From Thamnidium elegans (taxonomy: Eukaryota; Mucoromycota; Mucoromycetes; Mucorales; Mucoraceae), in NCBI GenBank assembly GCA_025201345.1, contig JAIXMG010000004.1, positions 682,001 to 746,000 on the forward strand: a DNA stretch of 64,000 bases. Reading direction: 5' to 3'. Of this stretch, positions 54,501 through 64,000 are shown one piece after another. The notes beneath the pieces were generated by a model. The model was not told the origin of the DNA. It was given only the letters and a program-made list of their open reading frames with translations, and did not search any database. Position 1 is the stretch's first letter. Each line of letters starts with the position of its first letter. A program made the translations under genes and the position numbers.

Positions 54501-57500
54501 GTAAGCGGTAACCAAGAAGGAGCTGAAGAATACCTTGTTGATCTTATTCAAATCTTACTTGATGCCGCTAGAAATTCTGCCGGTATTCTTGTTGGTGATT
54601 TATTAATTGATACTTATCTCAAGTTGGGTGATTGTGTTGTTGAAGACCTTCAACCTGTTCGTGATGCTATTGCTTTAGCTACACTTCGTGCTAACCGTAT
54701 TCGTCCTATTCCTTCTCGTTGGTTAGATGAACCTCTTGGTTCTCTTGTCCCTCGTGTTCTTTATCGTTTACGTTTTATTACCCAGTCTCAACCTTTACCT
54801 CCTGCTTCATTTGGTTTCTGTTTCCCTGTTCTCTATCAAGTCATTGATCAAGGAGCTATTGAATGCGATAAGAACGATGAATCTGCTCTTGAACAAGTGA
54901 CTATGGCTATTGATATTATTGGTTTCCATTGTATGCAAGGTGGTTCTCTTATGATGCCTCGTAAGGATATGATCAATATCTTATTACGTAGTATTAGAGA
55001 TTACCCTATCTGTAACAAGGCTGCCAAGACAGCACTTGTCACACTTTGTGAAGCTATGGAGGATACAGCTACTTTAGAAGAAATCAATACACTCCTCAAG
55101 GGATTATTATCTTCTGAAGTTCTTGTTCGTTCTGCTGCTCTTCAAGCTTTAGAACTCTTGGATCTTACTGATATTGATTACTCGCCCGAACTTTGGGTTG
55201 CCTGTCATGACGAAAATGAATCCAATGCTGATTTAGCCAAGATTCTTTGGGAAGATAACGCTATGGAAGTCGACGAAGATTACAGAGATCAATTATTAAC
55301 TTATATTGTTTCAGATAGTAGTTATGTTCGTCAAGCTGCTAGTAAAGCACTTGCTGAAGCAGTTCAAGAATACCCTGAATCTGTTTATGATACACTTCAA
55401 GCTATTTATGCCATGTATAACAAATTGGCTGCTCCTCTTGACCCTGAGTACGATGAGTATGGTATGGTTATCCCTGAAACCCTTGATCGTCAAGACCCTT
55501 GGGAAGCTCGTGTTGGTCTTGCATTGACTTTAAAGGCTGTTGCACCATTTATGCAACTTGAAAACGCTTCCAAGTTCTGTAACGTTTTGATTGTTGATCA
55601 AGCACTTGGAGATCGTAACGAACAAGTTCGTAAGCGTATGCTTGAAGCTGGTATGGCTGCTATTAACGCCTACGGTAAAGTAGACGTTGAAGAGTTCTTG
55701 GAGATCTTTGAAAGTTACTTGAACTCCAATAATGATAACAGTGATGTACAAGATTCTATTCGTCAAGCTGTTGTTATTCTTTATGGTGGTGCTGCAGGTT
55801 ACTTATCTGCTGGTGACGAAAAGGTCAACAATGCTGTTGAGAAATTGATTGAGACTTTAGATACTCCTTCTGAAACTGTTCAAAGTGCTGTTGCTGATTG
55901 TCTTCCTCCTCTTATCAAGATGTGTAAGGAAGAAGTACCTCGTCTTATCAAGTCTCTTTTGAACAAGTTGTTCAAGGGTGAAAAGTATGCTCAACGTCGT
56001 GGTGCCGCTTATGGTCTTGCTGGTGTTGTTAAGGGTCGTGGTATTACTGCCTTAAAGGAATGTAATGTTATGAACTCCTTAAAGGACGCTGTTGATAATA
56101 AGCGTATGTATGAATACAGACAAGGTGCTTTATTTGCTTTTGAAACTTTATCCGCTACTCTTGGTCGTCTCTTCGAACCTTATATTATTCAAATTATTCC
56201 TCTTTTACTTGTCTGTTCTAGTGATGCTAATTTAGATGTTCGTGAAGCGTCTTCGGATGCTGCTCGTGTTATTATGAGTAAGGTCAGTGGCCATTGTGTC
56301 AAGCTTATTTTACCCTCTATCCTTGAAGGTTTAGATGAACGTCAATGGCGTACCAAGAAGGCCTCTGTTGAACTTTTGGGTTCTATGGCCTACTGTGCTC
56401 CTAAACAATTATCGGTTTCACTTCCTAATATTATTCCTCGTATCTCTGAGGTCTTGGCCGATACTCATTCTCAAGTACAAGCTGCTGCTAACCGATCTCT
56501 TCAATTGTTTGGTGAAGTTATTAGTAACCCTGAGATTCAAGAACTTGTTCCTGTCTTGTTAAAGGCTCTTTGTGATCCTAATGGTAAGACTGCTCCTGCT
56601 CTTGCTGCTCTTTTACAAACTTCTTTTGTGCATTATATCGATCCTCCTTCTCTTGCTTTGGTTATGCCAATCTTGGAACGTGGTCTTCGTGAACGTGCTA
56701 CTGAAATTAAGACTAAATCTGCTCAAATTGTTGGTAACATGGCTTCTTTAACCGATCAAAAGGATCTTGTGCCTTACCTTAACATTATCTTACCTGGTCT
56801 TCATGAAGTCTTAGTTGATCCTGTCCCTGCTGCTCGTGGTACTGCTGCTAAAGCTCTTGGTGCCCTTGTTGAGAAATTAGGCGAAGAGAACTTCCCTGGT
56901 CTTGTTCTTGACTTACTTGATACACTCAAGACTGATTCTGGTAGTGTTGATAGACAAGGTGCTGCTCAAGGCCTTTCTGAAGTACTTGCCGGTCTTGGTC
57001 TCGAGCGTCTTGATGGTCTCTTACCAGAGATTATTTCTAACGCGGATTCACCTCGTTCCTATGTTCGTGAGGGTTTTATTTCTTTGTTGATTTATTTACC
57101 TGCTACATTTGGAGCTCGATTCCAACCTTATCTTGGTCGTATTATTCCTCCTATTCTTATGGGTCTTGCAGATGAGTCCGAGTATGTACGTGAAGCATCT
57201 CTTCGTGCTGGTCGTATGATTGTCACCAACTATGCTATTAAGGCCGTTGATTTATTGTTGCCTGAATTAGAAAAGGGTCTCTTTGATGACAAATGGCGTA
57301 TTCGTCAAAGTTCCGTTCAACTTGTCGGTGAATTATTATTCCGTATTACCGGTATCAGTTCCAAGAACACAGATATGGCTCTTGGTAATGTTGAAGAACT
57401 TGGTGATGAAGATGCTGATGCAGTTCATGATGATTATGGAAGTGATTCCAAGAAGAAACAACTTGTTGAAGTTCTCGGTAAAGAGAGAAGAGATCGTATC

Positions 57501-59091
57501 TTGGCGGCATTGTATATTGTTAGACAAGATGCTTCTGGTGTTGTCAGACAAGCTTCACTTCAAGTTTGGAAGGCACTTGTGTCTAATACTCCCCGTACCC
57601 TTAAGGATATTTTGGCCGTTATGATGTCTATGCTTATCAAAACTTTAGCTAGTGATAACTTTGAACAACGTGCCGTTGCTGGTCGCACTTTGAGTGAATT
57701 GGTTGTTAAGTTGGGTGAAGGTATTCTTCCTGAAATTCTCCCTGTATTGGAAGAAGGTATGAACTCGGATGAAGAGTCTACTCGTCTTGGTGTCACTGTT
57801 GCTTTCAGTGAAATTATGGCTTCAGTTGGTAAGGTTCAAGTCATGGACTTTGCTGATCAAATTATTCCTGTTATTAAACAAGCATTATGTGATCCTTCTG
57901 ATGAGGTTCGTGAAGCTGCCGCTCAAGGTAAATAATAATAATATACATACAAAGAAAAAAAAACTAATTTATTTTATTTTAGCATTCGATACTCTTAATC
58001 AAAACATTGGTTCTAAGGCTATTGATGAAATTCTTCCTTCATTGCTTAACAAACTTCAATCTTCTGATGAGACTTCTGCATATGCTTTATCTGCTCTCAA
58101 GGAAATTATGTCTGTTCGTTCTAACGCGGTCTTCCCTGTTCTTATTCCTAACCTTATCTCTGTACCTATCACTGCATTCAATGCAAGAGCACTTGCCTCT
58201 CTTGTTACAGTAGCTGGGCCAGCGCTTAACAAGCGTTTGACAGCTATTCTTGAAGCCATTGTTGAATCACTTATGCAAGAAGAAGACGAAGAAACTATTG
58301 AGGCACTTAAGGCAACTGCTGATGCCTTCTTGTTATCTGTTGATGAAGATGATGGTCTACATACCTTGACAGTTGCATTAATGGAATATGCTAGAGATGA
58401 TCACCCGGCTAAGCGTGCCATTGCTTGTGATATCACTAAACAATTCTTTACTGAAACTGAACTTGATGCCTCTTACTATATTCCTGATTGGATTCATTTG
58501 TTATTGTTACTTCTTGACGATCCTTGTGAACCTGTTATTCAATCTGCATGGCATGCATTGGTTGCTGTTACCAAATCTTTACCTAAAGAAGAATATGAAG
58601 AATTGGTTGCTCCTACTCGTAAGGCAGTTACATCTGTTGGTCCTGCTGGTATTGATATTCCCGGTTTCAATTTACCAAAGGGTATCAGCTGTATCTTGCC
58701 TATTTTCTTGCAAGGTTTGATGTACGGATCTACTGATGTTCGTGAACAATCTGCGCTTGCTATTGGAGATTTGATTGATCGTACTGATGCTACTGCACTT
58801 AAACCATTTGTTACTCAAATTACTGGTCCTCTTATTCGTATTTTGGGTGATCGTTACCCTGCTGAGGTTAAGGCAGCTATCTTAAAAACACTCATTTTGA
58901 TGTTGCATAAGGTGCCTATGCATCTTAAGCTTTTCTTACCTCAACTTCAACGTACTTTCGTCAAATCTTATTCTGACTCGACTAGCGATACGGTTCGTGA
59001 ACGTGCTGCTGCTGCTTTAAAGGTACTCAGCACATTACAACCTCGTGTTGATCCTACTGTTGCTGAAATTCTTAAAAATGAAAACCTTTAA
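51521..59091 (+). CDS. GCN1: Gcn1, activator of the eIF2-alpha kinase Gcn2
   Basis: Giant HEAT-repeat protein that senses stalled or collided ribosomes and activates Gcn2. Exons 51521-51665, 51728-51926, 52069-52631, 52702-57927 and 57983-59091; 2413 aa. Yeast and human Gcn1 are about 2670, so this one is shorter, mainly at the N-terminal side. The eEF3-like central region shows the expected sequence: SLLNKLFKGEKYAQRRGAAY, GLAGVVKGRGITALKECNV, then FEPYIIQIIPLLLVCSSDAN and DVREASSDAARVIMSKVSGH, followed by GLDERQWRTKKASVELLGSM. The Gcn2-binding segment follows with FDDKWRIRQSSVQLVGELLF. A 5.2-kb fourth exon encodes most of the protein. Gene is intact; codon bias is moderate. Confidence 0.95.
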
Positions 59092-59440
59092 ACAAAATCG
59101 AAACAAAAAACCAAAAAACTTGTAATATGAAAAAATAAAAATGATAGTTAACTAGTTGTTATTAATGAATAAATAAATAAATAAATAAATACAGTCGTTA
59201 CACTGCAAATTTAAGAATTTAATGAGGGCGTAAAAGACTATTTCTGTTAGCTAGGTCCTCAACTATTATATATTTTTATAAAGCGTTCATACGTACCAAG
59301 TGAAATTTTAACTTGAGGTTGGCAACAGGTATCAATATTACTGACACATTATATGATCGACAACGACCATGAATATTTCTACATCTTTCTTCCGTCCACT
59401 TTCTTTTATTATTATTGTTAACTTTTTTTAAACATATTAA
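59092..59440. other. 3' flank of GCN1
   Basis: About 350 bp with five to six AAAT units (59167-59191), otherwise unremarkable AT-rich DNA. Confidence 0.5.
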
Positions 59441-60021
59441 ATGCCCAAAAGAGTATTTAACAATATCGAATCTTCAGAGTCTTCAGAAACCTCGAAAAAA
59501 GTTAGATAAAGAGCATAAACTGCCCTTAGAAAGTATAAAGTTACAAGAAAGTGCTTTATTGAAAGAGCCGTTCAGAATCTGCAGAGTAAAGTATGCTTAT
59601 AAGTAAAATATCTGGCAACTTTTTCGAACTAATGCAGAAGAATTTTCGATATTAAGAAGAGATGATATGCATTTCGTTAATTTTCTTCTACCAAACGAGA
59701 AATCCATTATATCATACGGGAATGCTAGTATACAACGTACCATGAGAAGGTAATAATGAATTATATGTTGTATATACCTATTTGTAACTTGTTTTTATCA
59801 ATAAATAGAAGACAATGGCTATAATAGCAAAGAAATCTTTAATAGACGAATTTTGTACCTCAATTACTATGCTCTGGAAAATAAATATAGAATGTAAGTC
59901 TACTAATTTTTTTTTTGGCAGTTCCAGACACCAACTACTTTTTTTTTTGCCAGAAAAAAATAAGGTGAATATTTGGCTATGTCTACCCTCTAATATTTAT
60001 ACATGTACTGGTATTATTTAA
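59441..60021 (+). pseudogene. Decayed coding remnant
   Basis: ATG at 59441 gives MPKRVFNNIESSESSETSKK before a stop. Another frame in the same stretch is open to LQESALLKEPFRICRVKYAY, and the next part reads NIWQLFRTNAEEFSILRRDD, then VNFLLPNEKSIISYGNASIQ, ending in a GTAATA donor-like site near 59750. After a possible acceptor (about 59810) the frames no longer agree: one gives NGYNSKEIFNRRILYLNYYA and another, from ATG 59815, stays open 68 codons. Frame changes at almost every join make this a relic. Family unknown. Confidence 0.3.
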
Positions 60022-60393
60022 TTATACTATGTACTGTATTGTTTAAAAGCTAGTAAAACTTGTTGAGATGGTAAGAATATTAGGTACAGAGATACTAACG
60101 CCGCCATAAACATCAAAGGAATAATGATGGATTATATCAGTTCACAGTACAATATCAAATCAAGATAACCATTTTTATGCCGAGGCAGTTATCTCTACAG
60201 CCACCAGCTCCTAGTTGAGCCTCATATTCTTTAAAAGAAGTCACATTTTTTTAGGGTGTATGAGGGCGGCCTTTCGAAGGGGTTCATTAAAAAATTTTAA
60301 CCGCACAGTGGCTTAGACGGTGGTCGGCCAGAAAACAGGGTGGAAAATACTGAAAATTTTTGCTCTTTCTCTTTTTCTCATAGAATTTCAACC
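60022..60393. other. Promoter region of the uL13 gene
   Basis: About 370 bp before the start codon, ending in a pyrimidine-rich stretch right before the ATG. No specific element assigned. Confidence 0.5.
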
Positions 60394-61392
60394 ATGTCTA
60401 CTTTCGAAAAGGTAAAAACTAGACACCATTTTACAACACATTAACGAAAGAAAGAAAAAACACAGTTTCTAATTCAGCTATCCTTTTTTTTTTTTATTAA
60501 AAAAATAGACAATTGTTATCGATGGCAAAGGTAACTTAAAAACAAAACTGACACCAAAAAAAAACGACACTAATATTTTATTTTTTATGTAATAGGTCAT
60601 TTATTAGGTCGTCTTGCTAGTATCATCTCTAAGCAAGCCCTCAATGGCCAAAAGGTTGTTGTCGTTAGATGTGAAGCTTTAAACGTTTCTGGTGAATTCT
60701 TCCGTAACAAGTGTATGTAGAAAAAAAACAATAACGTGCGCTTCTTTTTTTTTTTTTTTTCTCTGAAAGAAATACAATTTGGGGCTTTTTTGTTGTTGTG
60801 ACGATAATGATATACTCTTATTTCGAACTTCTTGGAAGGAAAGCGTACATAGTCTTTTAAAGAGAAAAAAAAGAAGAAAAAAAGTGGCGGTGGCTTTTTA
60901 TATACGAGTATATGAATACTAACCATATAATTTAATACAGTGAAGTACCACGCTTACCTCAACAAGCGTTGTCTCGTCAACCCCACTCGTGGTCCTTTCC
61001 ATTTCCGTGCTCCTTCTCGTATCTTGTATAAGGCTATCCGTGGTATGGTTCCTCACAAGACTGCTCGTGGTGCCGCTGCTTTGGATCGCATTAAGCTTTT
61101 CGAAGGTGTCCCTGCTCCTTATGATCGCGTTAAGCGTATGGTTATCCCTGCCGCTCTCCGTGTTCTCCGTCTTAAGCCCGGTCGTAAGTACACCACCATT
61201 GGTCGTATCTCTCACGAAGTCGGATGGAAGTACCAAGATGTTGTTGCCAAGCTCGAAGAGAAGCGTAAGGCCAAGTCTTCTGCTTACTACCAACGTAAGA
61301 CCGCTCTCGCTGCCATCCAAAAGAAGGCTGTTGAGTCCAAGGCTGATTCCCTCAAGGAAATCAACTCTGCCATTGCCGCTCTTGGTTATTAA
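60394..61392 (+). CDS. RPL16: 60S ribosomal protein uL13 (L13a/L16)
   Basis: Large-subunit protein. Exons 60394-60411, 60509-60530, 60596-60712 and 60941-61392; 202 aa, normal for the family. The first two exons are only 18 and 22 nt and encode MSTFEK and TIVIDGK. Diagnostic segments are [79 protein letters not shown] and [20 protein letters not shown]. Codon use is strongly biased like that of RPL15. Introns concentrated at the 5' end are typical of fungal ribosomal protein genes. The third intron (228 nt) is the longest in this gene. Confidence 0.97.
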
Positions 61393-61460
61393 AAATTGTT
61401 TTTTTTTCTATTAAAATATTGAGAAAATAAATTTATTTTTTATATAAAAAAAGTCTTTAT

Positions 61461-62285
61461 TTAATGTAAAAACGATAAACAATGGGTAAAGACACTATAA
61501 ATCCATTGGAATATACTTTGTGGTTGGTTTCTTTTTACGCTTGAAACTTGATAATCATTTAAATTATGTTGTGAGGGCAAATACTTTAAAACTGAATGAA
61601 TAAATTGATTATCGATATCAGGATTCATCTGCCAAATAAGTACAGGATCTTGATTGATATTAATTATAATTTTATCACTATCATCATCAGCATCATCTTG
61701 GTATAACAATTGAAAGCCTATTACTCCTCTTAATAATCGTATATAAGCTTCCATTGGTTCTTCATTATTTTGTGTCAACACATATTCACTCAATTTCCAT
61801 TCAACCACTTGATACTTGTTTTGTAACTGATACTTTAAACAACCTACCAGTCCTCGTAAGAATGGCACAGACCCTAAATCGTTTTCATGTACCTTTACAA
61901 ATTCTTGTACCAGTGCTAAACGTTGTTTGTCAGTAATATCCAATGGTTTCGCAATATTTGAAAGCGTCTTTGTTAAATGTTGTTTTAATTCTTCTTGTCG
62001 TTGTAAATGCCATGTCGATCTAGCTTGTCTTTTTATTTCTGCAAATAGAGCCAAACTTTCGTTCGATACAGTCCAAATGTTGTCATCTAATGGTTGAAAT
62101 TCTAAATGTTGCAAATGTTGTTGAAACTCTGGGTTGGTAGTTTGGAAAGTGTAGAGTCCATTGGTGGGTGGTTTAGTTTTACAAGCTTCAATAAATAATA
62201 CAAAGTCGTTTGATTTTGAATCGTCATTAAAGGCTTTAACACAAATATCTCGCCAATAGTCAACTGTAGTAGTAGTAGTGTTCAT
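61461..62285 (-). CDS. Hypothetical protein
   Basis: Single exon, 274 aa, not recognised. It begins MNTTTTTVDYWRDICVKAFN and appears mostly alpha-helical: SLALFAEIKRQARSTWHLQR, QRLALVQEFVKVHENDLGSV, PFLRGLVGCLKYQLQNKYQV, MEAYIRLLRGVIGFQLLYQD. An acidic loop (DDADDDSDK) and NINQDPVLIWQMNPDIDNQF follow, and the C-terminus is WIYSVFTHCLSFLH. No transmembrane segment or known catalytic motif is evident. Convergent with the uL13 gene (68 bp between stops). The continuous frame and composition support a real gene. Confidence 0.62.
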   Translation of the reverse strand: MNTTTTTVDYWRDICVKAFNDDSKSNDFVLFIEACKTKPPTNGLYTFQTTNPEFQQHLQHLEFQPLDDNIWTVSNESLALFAEIKRQARSTWHLQRQEELKQHLTKTLSNIAKPLDITDKQRLALVQEFVKVHENDLGSVPFLRGLVGCLKYQLQNKYQVVEWKLSEYVLTQNNEEPMEAYIRLLRGVIGFQLLYQDDADDDSDKIIININQDPVLIWQMNPDIDNQFIHSVLKYLPSQHNLNDYQVSSVKRNQPQSIFQWIYSVFTHCLSFLH

Positions 62286-63436
62286 AAAATAAAAACAAAA
62301 TAAAAGAGAAAATAAGAAAATTAAAATTAATTGATTTTCACATGTGCATATTTATATGACGACCGTAACAATAGGCTCTATTGTTGATTTCATGGTGTGT
62401 TGTGTTGTATGTGTGTGTACGGTATCATTGTCGTACCTAATTAAAAGGGCCCTAAGACTGAATGGTGTTGAACCGAAGTTAATGAAACCTTTCTAAGTTT
62501 CAAATGATTCTCTTCTATATCTTCTTAGAGCCTGGCAGCAGCGTTAAAGAAAGCTATAAAAAAAAGACAATATTAGCATGAACGTATTTTCCAGATAATT
62601 GCTATATCACATCATATCAATCAATCAAAATCAACACCTACTGGGCGCCGGGAAACAGTTTCAATGAGTAAGAATGATTTATTGTAAATAATGGGTTTTT
62701 TAGTTACGAGGTCTCAAGCTACATAAAATTTGTATTTAGATATCTTACTGTACTACTCCAAAGCGAAAACTATGTACTATAATTAAGAGTCCATACTAGA
62801 ATAAGAGTAAACGACATTCTTGCATGGATAACTAAGTTGTGTTCATATTAAACCCCGGAATCAGTAAAAAAAAATCTCTTGTCATCATATGAAAAACCTC
62901 TTTCACGAGGAAAAAATTAGACGATATGAGACGAAAAGTTAACCAAAGGGCAGTATCAGCTTGAAAATACAATCACACCAGTTGTCACTAAAACCATAAA
63001 ATATTACTAGCACCATTCAGAGTCCAAGTACAGCAAGAGTTTTAACAGATTTTTTAAAAAGGCAATAAAAAGTTCATTTTGTGAGATTGGTTTATTATAC
63101 GTCATGATAGATACTTACCAAGAGGACAAGTTAGACAGGCTCTTTATGTTATGCGTGGCACCTATTACATACTACTTTATTTTTTCATTTCAGCAGCCAT
63201 CTCTATTTCCAAAGCAATGCATTTCTAAATAAAATTGAGTATCACAAATATGAAATCTATCAGGCAATATACAATTAATTTCTTTTATTTTTTAGTGTAG
63301 AGTATACTAGTGAAGAGCATATGTATACTGCAATATAACGGAGGGAATAAGAGGCTTTAGATAAAAAACGAATCAAAATTATCACTGTAAATATTTACGA
63401 CAAAAAAACAATGCGTTACCTTTCAAAAATTAAGTT
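62286..63436. other. Spacer, no gene identified
   Basis: About 1.15 kb. A short plus-strand frame near 62500-62580 (ILFYIFLEPGSSVKESYKKK) is protein-like but isolated. No intact gene, repeat or recognised site otherwise. Confidence 0.45.
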
Positions 63437-63806
63437 TACTTCCATGAACTATCTCCGAGTTTTATTCGGCTAGAAAAGACCATCAAACTTTCGCTAGAGC
63501 TAAGTTTAGGTAACCCCATTTTCACCACTTTGATAACGAAAAGTAAGTCTTTTACCAAAGAATGCATGGCAGTTCTACTTTTTCTGACAGTTGCTATGTT
63601 ATCTCGTATCCGGATTTAGCACGATACAACTTTTCCGAAACCCACGTAACAGCGTAAATCTCAGGGAAAGTGTCCGTTTGATTAAGAGGGGCTTTGATTT
63701 CCTCAAGAACAGAAATGTATGGTTTGGTTTGAAGGGTTGTTTGTAATACATGGATAATTATTTGCAAAGTAAAAACATAATTCAGGGCGTTGGCTTGGAC
63801 GGCTAA
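63437..63806 (-). pseudogene. Relic gene with single frameshift
   Basis: Minus-strand frame from about 63806 reads LAVQANALNYVFTLQIIIHV, LEEIKAPLNQTDTFPEIYAV, TWVSEKLYRAKSGYE and hits TAG near 63605. A different frame starts exactly there and continues DNIATVRKSRTAMHSLVKDL, LFVIKVVKMGLPKLSSSESL to TAA near 63437. One base change of length would join them into about 120 residues. Family unknown, and no start codon is seen upstream. The missing 5' part would overlap the promoter of the gene beginning at 63959. Confidence 0.4.
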
Positions 63807-63958
63807 ATATTAAATAAATTGAATCACCCACTTCGGCGATTCAAGTGTACGTCACAGTAAAGAAAAAATAAATAAAAGAAGCTCGTTTACTTTACTCAAA
63901 AGCAGTTTCTTTTTCTTTTTTTTTACCCAAGCGGAAAAATAGAAAGCCAATATACACA

Positions 63959-63980
63959 ATGTCGATGAAAAAACTACAGG
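63959..63980 (+). CDS. First exon of a gene leaving the window
   Basis: ATG at 63959 opens MSMKKLQG and a GTAAAA donor follows at 63981, 20 bases before the window ends. A purine/pyrimidine-rich leader and an inverted repeat TTGAATC...GATTCAA (about 63818-63843) lie upstream. Short first exons of this size are common in this window (tubulin excepted). Product unknown. Confidence 0.35.
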
Positions 63981-64000
63981 GTAAAAAAAAGAAAAAAGAG

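Noticed and set aside
55306..57624. Leucine-rich frames inside GCN1
   Set aside because: Out-of-frame translations of GCN1 codons; no start context and no independent conservation expected.
60919..61320. 133-codon antisense frame opposite the uL13 gene
   Set aside because: Codon-bias shadow of the ribosomal protein exon 4.
1..64000. CRISPR arrays, bacterial operons, rRNA operon or complete transposon with terminal repeats
   Set aside because: No regularly spaced direct repeats, no Shine-Dalgarno-linked gene strings, no rRNA sequence and no paired terminal repeats were seen by eye; spliced genes show a eukaryotic nuclear origin.

Overview
This window is nuclear DNA of an early-diverging filamentous fungus, most likely a Mucorales-type zygomycete (Mucoromycota). 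The evidence is AT-rich non-coding DNA full of long A and T runs, short introns (mostly 50-95 nt, GTAAGT-like donors), intact fungal genes (Ftr1/Fet3, Ysc84, Gcn1, Ecm29, Alr/Mnr2-type CorA), and remnants of gene families I associate with Mucorales. I do not assign a genus. Of 21 genes with a visible end, 19 stop at TAA and 2 at TAG. All exon structures below were worked out by hand from splice sites and reading phase.

Layout. 0-5 kb, minus strand: alpha-tubulin (cut by the left edge), a homeodomain factor and an alpha-arrestin. 5-7 kb: decayed coding DNA. 7-11 kb, plus strand: a CorA Mg2+ transporter and an INO4-like bHLH factor with two 13-nt exons. 11-21 kb, minus strand: the proteasome adaptor ECM29 (10 exons), a PP2A B56 subunit (10 exons) and a multi-pass membrane protein. 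21-25 kb: a possible E2F/DP-like relic, ribosomal protein eL15 and a ubiquitin-like/WLM metalloprotease. 25-28.6 kb: two F-box/LRR-like proteins in tandem. 28.6-31.6 kb: a gene-poor stretch with five copies of an iron-GATA-type motif and decayed coding DNA. 31.6-35.3 kb: a divergent FTR1-FET3 pair. 35.8-39.2 kb: a lineage-specific gene with a nuclease-like motif, then broken ORFs. 39.9-45.1 kb: a coiled-coil protein, a Ysc84/SH3 actin-patch protein and an unknown basic protein. 45.6-48.5 kb: a decayed TnpB/Fanzor-like gene and another relic. 48.8-59.1 kb: RBM48, COQ8 and GCN1; COQ8 and GCN1 share a 188-bp promoter. 59.4-64 kb: a relic, ribosomal protein uL13, an unknown protein, another relic and the first exon of a gene running off the right edge.

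How genes work together. FTR1 (permease) and FET3 (multicopper ferroxidase) are the two halves of reductive high-affinity iron uptake. They diverge from one 592-bp region with three perfect ATCTGATAA sites, the kind of element bound by fungal iron-responsive GATA repressors. Five more ATCWGATAA sites lie in about 1 kb beyond the 3' end of FTR1, where no intact gene is visible. The other genes are mostly unrelated housekeeping functions: proteasome assembly, PP2A, ubiquinone synthesis, Gcn2 activation and ribosome.

The most notable non-housekeeping content is the TnpB/Fanzor-like nuclease pseudogene at 45.6-47.9 kb, the ATCWGATAA cluster, and the repeated occurrence of T-run/A-run (TnAn) tracts. 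Many intergenic regions contain readable but frameshifted or stop-broken coding DNA, so much of the spacer DNA here looks like old genes.
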